Part shown: positions 50,870 through 55,233 of the stretch, one piece after another
Numbering within the stretch: the first letter of the stretch is position 1
How the letters are laid out: each line of letters opens with the position of its first letter
From: Planctomycetota bacterium
GTDB lineage: Bacteria > Planctomycetota > JAPUJT01
Direction: 5' to 3'
Assembly: GCA_027296055.1 (NCBI GenBank)
Contig: JAPUJT010000055.1
Span: forward strand, 1-55,233
DNA length: 55,233 bases
Notes under the pieces: model-generated
What the model was told of the DNA's origin: nothing
The model's input: the letters and a program-made list of their open reading frames with translations, nothing else
Database searches by the model: none
Translations under genes and position numbers: made by a program

Positions 50870-52897
50870 ATGCGAAAGACGATTCTCCGAGAGCCTGTAG
50901 CATCCACATGTTCTTTCCTGGCGTTCGCCATCCGTGGATCGATTGTCTGCGCGGCGGGCATCGCGTCCGTCTTTATTCTCCCGGGCCTTTCCGAGGCCCA
51001 GGAAAAGTCCCATCTCCTCATTCCGGTAAACACCTCCGCCGAGGACAGTCTCGCCCAGGCCGCCGAATCGACCGCGAGCGGCGAGTTCGCCGCCGCGGCG
51101 GATATCTATCGCAAGCTCCTGGAGGGAGACGCCGGCGGCGTCGTCACGGTGGGAGCCGATGTGTACCGAGGTGTGGCTCCGGTGGCAGAGGAGAGGCTCG
51201 GCGCCCTCCCCGAGGCAGGCCTTCTTGCTTACCGCCGGACGGTCGATGCCAGAGCCGCCCACCTGCTGAATGTGGCTCTCGCCTCGGCCGATCGCTCGGA
51301 ACTGGCGAAGGTCGCTTTCCGCTACCTGTTCACATCGTCCGGAGAGAAGGCGTGCGTGCATCTGGGTGATCTCGCCCTCGAATCGGGGGAATTCGAGCGT
51401 GCGCTCGGGTTCTACCATCGAGCCCTTCGACGATACGATGAAGCCACCGAGGCCCCTGCGGAGATCCGAGCCCGGATCAAACAGGCGGAGCGCGCCGAGG
51501 CGTCCTCGTCAGCGTCGGAGGCTGTCGGAGCCGTCCTCCCCGGGAAGACCCTCTGGGTAACGAGGGGACCGCGAGGGGTCGATCAATATATTGAGACTCC
51601 GTATTACCGGCGGTCCCGAGGAATTTCAGGATGGTCTGCTCCACGGGGGCGGAGGACGTACTTCTATCCTAGCCTTCCCGTGATCGACGGGGACCGGGTT
51701 TACATCGCCGGCCCGACCAGCTTGAAATCCGTCAGCCTCAAGTCCGGAGAGGATCGTTTGCGACGATTTCGTCCCGTGGAGAGGGAATATCAGGAAACGT
51801 CACCGCAAGCGGCGTACAGCGTCGCCCTGGACCGGGGTCGCCTTTTCGGCACGTTCATAGTCAAGGTTCGGCCGGGGGAGAATTTCAGTGGCCTGGGCAG
51901 GACGTTCCATATCGAAATCAAGACGCCGATCCCGATCCGGAAGTTGATGGGGTTCGACGCCATTTCCGGCAAGAAGCTTTGGGACATTCGAGAATCGAAG
52001 GACCCATTCCTTCGAAAGGCCTCCTTTCCCGCCCCGCCCATCGCCCAGGATGGCGCGGTGTATGCAACCGCCGTTCTGATGGAGGGATACATCCAGTCGT
52101 ACCTCTGCGCTCTGGGTGGCCGGGACGGGCAGCTTCGATGGAAGACCTTGATCGGTTCGGGTCAGGTTGAAACGACGATGTTCGTCTACCACGCTCGAGA
52201 GGCGCTCGGGACCCCGGCGGCGGAGGCGGGAGGTGTGCTGTACGTCTCCAACAACATGGGGCTCGTGGCTGCCGTGCGCGCCGATGACGGGGCGATCCTC
52301 TGGGTGTCGATGTACGATTCGATACCGATCGAGGCGGCCCGCAATTATCGGACGGTGTATCGCGACCTCGGGTGGGCCAACAATCCCCCGATCGTGGTAG
52401 ATGAGGTGGTTGTCGTCGCCCCGCTGGATTCCGATCATCTGTACGGGTTCGATCGCGAGACGGGGAAGATCCTCTGGCAACATCGGCGTCAGCGCTTTTC
52501 ACGCAAGAGTGCATGGGACCTTCGATTCATCCTCGGCGGCCAGGATGGCAACGTCTTCGTCTCGGGGAACCAGGCCGCGGCGATCCGGGTGTCCGACGGA
52601 CAGATGCAGTGGATAGGGCCGGACGTGACGAATGATCTCTACAGTATGAAATCCTCGGGTCGGGGGCAGCTTGTCGGGGACGTCCTCGTCATCCCCGCGT
52701 CCAACTCGGGCGTCGGTTACCTCTTCTATCTCGATGTGAAGACCGGCAAGCAGACGGGGCGGGGCACGACCCGGATCAAGAAGAGGACCCAGATGGGAAA
52801 CTTCATCGTTCATGGAGACACTATCCTCCTTGCTGTTCGCGGCATGGTGAAGGCGTTTTCCAATCGACCCGCCGTGACCGGCGTCCGCACGCCATGA
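50870..52897 (+). CDS. Exported PQQ-like beta-propeller protein with helical N-terminal region
   Basis: 675 residues. A signal peptide (to about 42) precedes helical, TPR-like sequence (50-215: A-A-D-I-Y-R-K-L-L-E, G-E-F-E-R-A-L-G-F-Y-H-R-A-L). The remainder is a propeller of PQQ-enzyme-like blades: S-G-K-K-L-W-D, D-G-Q-L-R-W-K-T-L-I-G, D-D-G-A-I-L-W, E-T-G-K-I-L-W-Q, S-D-G-Q-M-Q-W. There are no Cys pairs or Asp-Glu quinone-binding residues that would indicate a dehydrogenase, so the propeller is probably structural. ATGA couples it to the next gene. Confidence 0.88.
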   Translation: MRKTILREPVASTCSFLAFAIRGSIVCAAGIASVFILPGLSEAQEKSHLLIPVNTSAEDSLAQAAESTASGEFAAAADIYRKLLEGDAGGVVTVGADVYRGVAPVAEERLGALPEAGLLAYRRTVDARAAHLLNVALASADRSELAKVAFRYLFTSSGEKACVHLGDLALESGEFERALGFYHRALRRYDEATEAPAEIRARIKQAERAEASSSASEAVGAVLPGKTLWVTRGPRGVDQYIETPYYRRSRGISGWSAPRGRRTYFYPSLPVIDGDRVYIAGPTSLKSVSLKSGEDRLRRFRPVEREYQETSPQAAYSVALDRGRLFGTFIVKVRPGENFSGLGRTFHIEIKTPIPIRKLMGFDAISGKKLWDIRESKDPFLRKASFPAPPIAQDGAVYATAVLMEGYIQSYLCALGGRDGQLRWKTLIGSGQVETTMFVYHAREALGTPAAEAGGVLYVSNNMGLVAAVRADDGAILWVSMYDSIPIEAARNYRTVYRDLGWANNPPIVVDEVVVVAPLDSDHLYGFDRETGKILWQHRRQRFSRKSAWDLRFILGGQDGNVFVSGNQAAAIRVSDGQMQWIGPDVTNDLYSMKSSGRGQLVGDVLVIPASNSGVGYLFYLDVKTGKQTGRGTTRIKKRTQMGNFIVHGDTILLAVRGMVKAFSNRPAVTGVRTP

Positions 52898-53988
52898 GAA
52901 AGACCTTGAATCTGACCACCTGGCTGGTGATAGCGACCCTGACTACGTCCATGATGGGGCCCTCGCCTCGCGGCAGCGACGATGTCACCACGCCCTCCGA
53001 AGTGACTCCCGGGTCGGAGGGGGCCATCCGCAGGGGGCTGGCCTTCCTGGCGAGGGTGCAGCGACCGGACGGGTCGTGGACGGAGCGGATCGGTCGGAAG
53101 GTCAACAACACCTACCGTGGCCATACGGGAAAGCACGTGGGCATCACCTCGATTGCCGGTATCGCCTTCCTGGCGGCGGGAAACCTCCCTGGACGGGGAC
53201 CCTACGGCGAAAACGTCGAGCGCGCCCTGTCCTTCGTCCTCTCGTGCGTCAACGTGAATGGATTCATCACGAACGACGAGTCCCGGATGTACAGCCACGC
53301 TTTCGCCACGCTGTTTCTCGCTGAAGTCTACGGGACGACGCGGCGCACCGATGTCCAGGAAAAGCTGAAGAGAGCCGTCCGTCTGATCGAGAGGTCGCAG
53401 AATCATCTCGGGGGGTGGCGCTACCTGCCCGGTTCGCAGGACGCGGACATATCCGTGACCGTTTGCCAGGTCCAGGCCCTGCGGGCGGCGCGAAACGCCG
53501 GGATCTTGGTGGACAAGTCGGTGATCGACAAGGCGATACGGTACGTGAAAAACTCCTACCCGCAACCCCCCAGGTCACGGCGACGCCCTGCTGGATTCGT
53601 GTATCAGATCGACGATCACGATAGTCCGAAATCCCGGCGGACGTATGCGCTCACGGCGGCGGGGGTCACGGCTCTCTACGGGGCGGGCGAATACCACGGG
53701 CCGGAGATCGATGGTGGGCTGGCGTATCTGGAGGCGTATCGCCCGCACAAGTTCAAGCTGCGACAGTCATTCGACGCGTACTATGGCTACTACTATGCCG
53801 TGCAAGCGTTCTTCCAGGCAGGGGGGGGCACCTGGAAGAGAAACTATCCTGTGATCCGGGATGACATCCTCGAAATGCAGCGCAAGGACGGATCGTGGCG
53901 GGACATGGTCGGCCCGCACTACGCGACATCGATGGCGTGCATTATTCTCCTCATCCCTTACAGGTATCTGCCCATCTTCGATCGGTAG
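52894..53988 (+). CDS. Exported prenyltransferase/squalene-cyclase-repeat protein
   Basis: 364 residues with an N-terminal signal (about 7-22). Repeats with the QW-like signature occur: Q-R-P-D-G-S-W-T, Q-N-H-L-G-G-W-R-Y, Q-R-K-D-G-S-W-R, with Y-S-H-A-F-A-T-L and Y-G-Y-Y-Y-A-V-Q helices forming an alpha/alpha barrel. There is no D-x-D-D-T-A cyclase motif, so it is unlikely to be a hopene cyclase despite hpn-like genes elsewhere. Proteins of this type are common beside MoxR/VWA operons in Planctomycetota. Confidence 0.85.
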   Translation: MRKTLNLTTWLVIATLTTSMMGPSPRGSDDVTTPSEVTPGSEGAIRRGLAFLARVQRPDGSWTERIGRKVNNTYRGHTGKHVGITSIAGIAFLAAGNLPGRGPYGENVERALSFVLSCVNVNGFITNDESRMYSHAFATLFLAEVYGTTRRTDVQEKLKRAVRLIERSQNHLGGWRYLPGSQDADISVTVCQVQALRAARNAGILVDKSVIDKAIRYVKNSYPQPPRSRRRPAGFVYQIDDHDSPKSRRTYALTAAGVTALYGAGEYHGPEIDGGLAYLEAYRPHKFKLRQSFDAYYGYYYAVQAFFQAGGGTWKRNYPVIRDDILEMQRKDGSWRDMVGPHYATSMACIILLIPYRYLPIFDR

Positions 53989-54015
53989 GAGTGGCGACAG
54001 GCTTACCGTACCATC

Positions 54016-55233
54016 ATGGTCCCACGCGCAATCCAGCAGCGAATTCAACAGCTCGCCCTTCGTTGTCGGCGACTTCTGGTCTTGAGGGGGATGGGAATCG
54101 TCGCGCTCCTCCTGTCGGCCGGGGTCATCGTCACTTTCTCAGCGGACTATCTCCTGCGTCTTCCGAAGGGGATGAGGGCCCTCGCCCTCCTTACCCTCCT
54201 CGGAGTCACGGCCGCCGCCGCCGCCCGGGTCCTCTGGATGCCGCTCCGGCGCAAGCCGACCACCGATGAACTCGCTCTCCGGATGGAGGCGAGCTTTCCC
54301 GAGCTGAAGGATTCCGTGATCTCGGCCCTGCAGCTCTCGCGGCAGATCGAATCGGAGGGGTTCTATCAGTCGAGAGACCTGGCCCAGATCGTGATCTCCC
54401 AGGGGGAGGAAGCGGTCGTCCGCATCGATCTTGGCCGCGCGGCCCCGGGAAAGCGGAGCCACCGTGTCTTCGGCGCCGCCATGCTGTCCATCGGGTGCGT
54501 CGCCTTACTGGCCGCGTGGAGTCCGTACCACGCCTCGACCTGGTTCAAGAGGATCTTTCTTCTGAGCAGCGTGGAATGGCACAAGAGTGTGATCCTGAGG
54601 GTTGTCGGGATATCCCCCGATGGCGAGACCATAGTGCGGGGGGACGATTTTCATGTCCGGGTGGCGGTGGAGAAGGGCGACCCCGAAGAGGTGGTGATCC
54701 ACTCGAGAGCGGAAAGCCGCAGCCGGTGGGAAGTCCGGCCGATGGTGGGATACCGGAGGGACGGGGAGGAAGGGAAGTCGTACCAGCGGCAGTTTCGCGA
54801 GGTTCCAGAGGACTTCCGATTCTTCGTGACGGGCGGGGATGCGAGGACGGAGGAATTCTTCGTCCGGGTGATGGTGCCGCCCTCAATCCAGGAGATTTCG
54901 CTGAGGGTCTCCTATCCGGCCTATCTCGGCAAGGAGGCGGACACGATACCCGACGGCAATCTGCGGGTTCCCTTCGGCAGCTCGGTCGAGTATCAGGCGG
55001 ATGCAAGCCGGACCCTGGAGAAAGCGGCCCTCGTGCTGGGGGACGCTCCGGGAATTCCGCTCACGCCCGTCGACGGGCCGCGAGGCCAGCGTACCCGTCT
55101 GAAAGGATCGTTCGATGTGGATTGGAGGGAGCGGACGGTTCGCTACCACTTCTCCTTGACCGACGAGGAGGGCTACTCCAACGTCAGGCCCATCGAGTTC
55201 CGGCTGGAAGTGGTCCCGGATCGCCCACCCGCG
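54016..55233 (+). CDS. DUF4175-like large membrane protein, N-terminal part (runs off right edge)
   Basis: ATG 54016, 28 bases after the previous stop; the frame stays open for 406 codons to the end of the window. Two membrane segments at about 26-42 and 53-72 (L-A-L-L-T-L-L-G-V-T-A-A-A-A-A) are followed by E-L-A-L-R-M-E-A-S-F-P-E-L-K-D, a third near 155-172, and then beta-rich extracytoplasmic sequence (V-S-Y-P-A-Y-L-G-K). This is the plan of DUF4175/planctomycete operon proteins that follow the VWA genes. No 3' end seen. Confidence 0.8.
   Translation, partial: MVPRAIQQRIQQLALRCRRLLVLRGMGIVALLLSAGVIVTFSADYLLRLPKGMRALALLTLLGVTAAAAARVLWMPLRRKPTTDELALRMEASFPELKDSVISALQLSRQIESEGFYQSRDLAQIVISQGEEAVVRIDLGRAAPGKRSHRVFGAAMLSIGCVALLAAWSPYHASTWFKRIFLLSSVEWHKSVILRVVGISPDGETIVRGDDFHVRVAVEKGDPEEVVIHSRAESRSRWEVRPMVGYRRDGEEGKSYQRQFREVPEDFRFFVTGGDARTEEFFVRVMVPPSIQEISLRVSYPAYLGKEADTIPDGNLRVPFGSSVEYQADASRTLEKAALVLGDAPGIPLTPVDGPRGQRTRLKGSFDVDWRERTVRYHFSLTDEEGYSNVRPIEFRLEVVPDRPPA

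Noticed and set aside
52894..53988. Squalene-hopene cyclase completing the hopanoid genes
   Set aside because: Too short, and the D-x-D-D-T-A catalytic motif and most QW motifs are absent.

Overview
The window is a gene-dense, GC-rich stretch of a bacterial chromosome, probably from an uncultured Gram-negative lineage. The organism has an outer-membrane barrel, lipoproteins, hopanoid-type genes and an RND/MMPL exporter. The tandem MoxR - DUF58 - BatA-like - VWA genes, followed by PQQ-like, squalene-cyclase-repeat and DUF4175-like genes, together with the CRTAC1/FG-GAP and delta-60 repeat proteins, recall Planctomycetota or a neighbouring phylum. That assignment is inference only; no rRNA or tRNA gene was found.

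The main discovery is a set of three candidate selenoprotein genes, all on the minus strand, each with in-frame UGA followed by a short hairpin whose loop contains GGU (bacterial SECIS-like). (1) 12924-13505 is an AhpC/2-Cys peroxiredoxin in which UGA replaces the peroxidatic cysteine. (2) 3473-3976 is a PCP_red-like protein with UGA in a U-x-C motif near its C-terminus. (3) 29097-29903 is a secreted protein of ferredoxin-like (HMA-like) domains with two consecutive UGA codons (Sec-Sec), which I do not recognise as a described selenoprotein. UGA is an ordinary stop elsewhere in the window, so a reassigned code is unlikely.

Layout: 1-3472, end of a TldD/PmbA protein, small membrane protein, double-GNAT acetyltransferase and a duplicated, partly frameshifted lipoprotein family, punctuated by palindromic repeats. 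3473-5364, selenoprotein 2, a structured intergenic stretch and a VTT-domain membrane protein. 5492-12893 (plus), TlpA-like thioredoxin, XdhC, SufU-like scaffold, an orphan phage-tail hub-like protein, ArsC, an enoyl-ACP-reductase-like SDR and modABC: molybdenum/Fe-S logistics with no molybdoenzyme in view. 12924-17192 (minus), Sec-peroxiredoxin, cupredoxin-like protein, di-heme cytochrome c peroxidase and a delta-60 lipoprotein: a probable peroxide/extracytoplasmic redox operon.

17273-28980 holds an exonuclease-like protein, an outer-membrane barrel, an unknown exported protein, then a long minus-strand run: HpnN-like MMPL exporter, ICMT-like methyltransferase, small membrane protein, thioredoxin-fold protein, HpnG, HpnA, a Cys/Met-metabolism PLP enzyme and a group II PLP decarboxylase. 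28981-30172 carries four palindromic repeats bracketing the Sec-Sec gene. 30173-37065 carries an S9 peptidase coupled to an Asp-Tyr repeat protein, and a CRTAC1-like/TPR pair.

37171-43134 (minus) is housekeeping: ftsY, nusB, ribH, guaA, guaB and a RimK-like ATP-grasp ligase. 43286-55233 (plus) is the MoxR/VWA operon and its continuation, running off the right edge.
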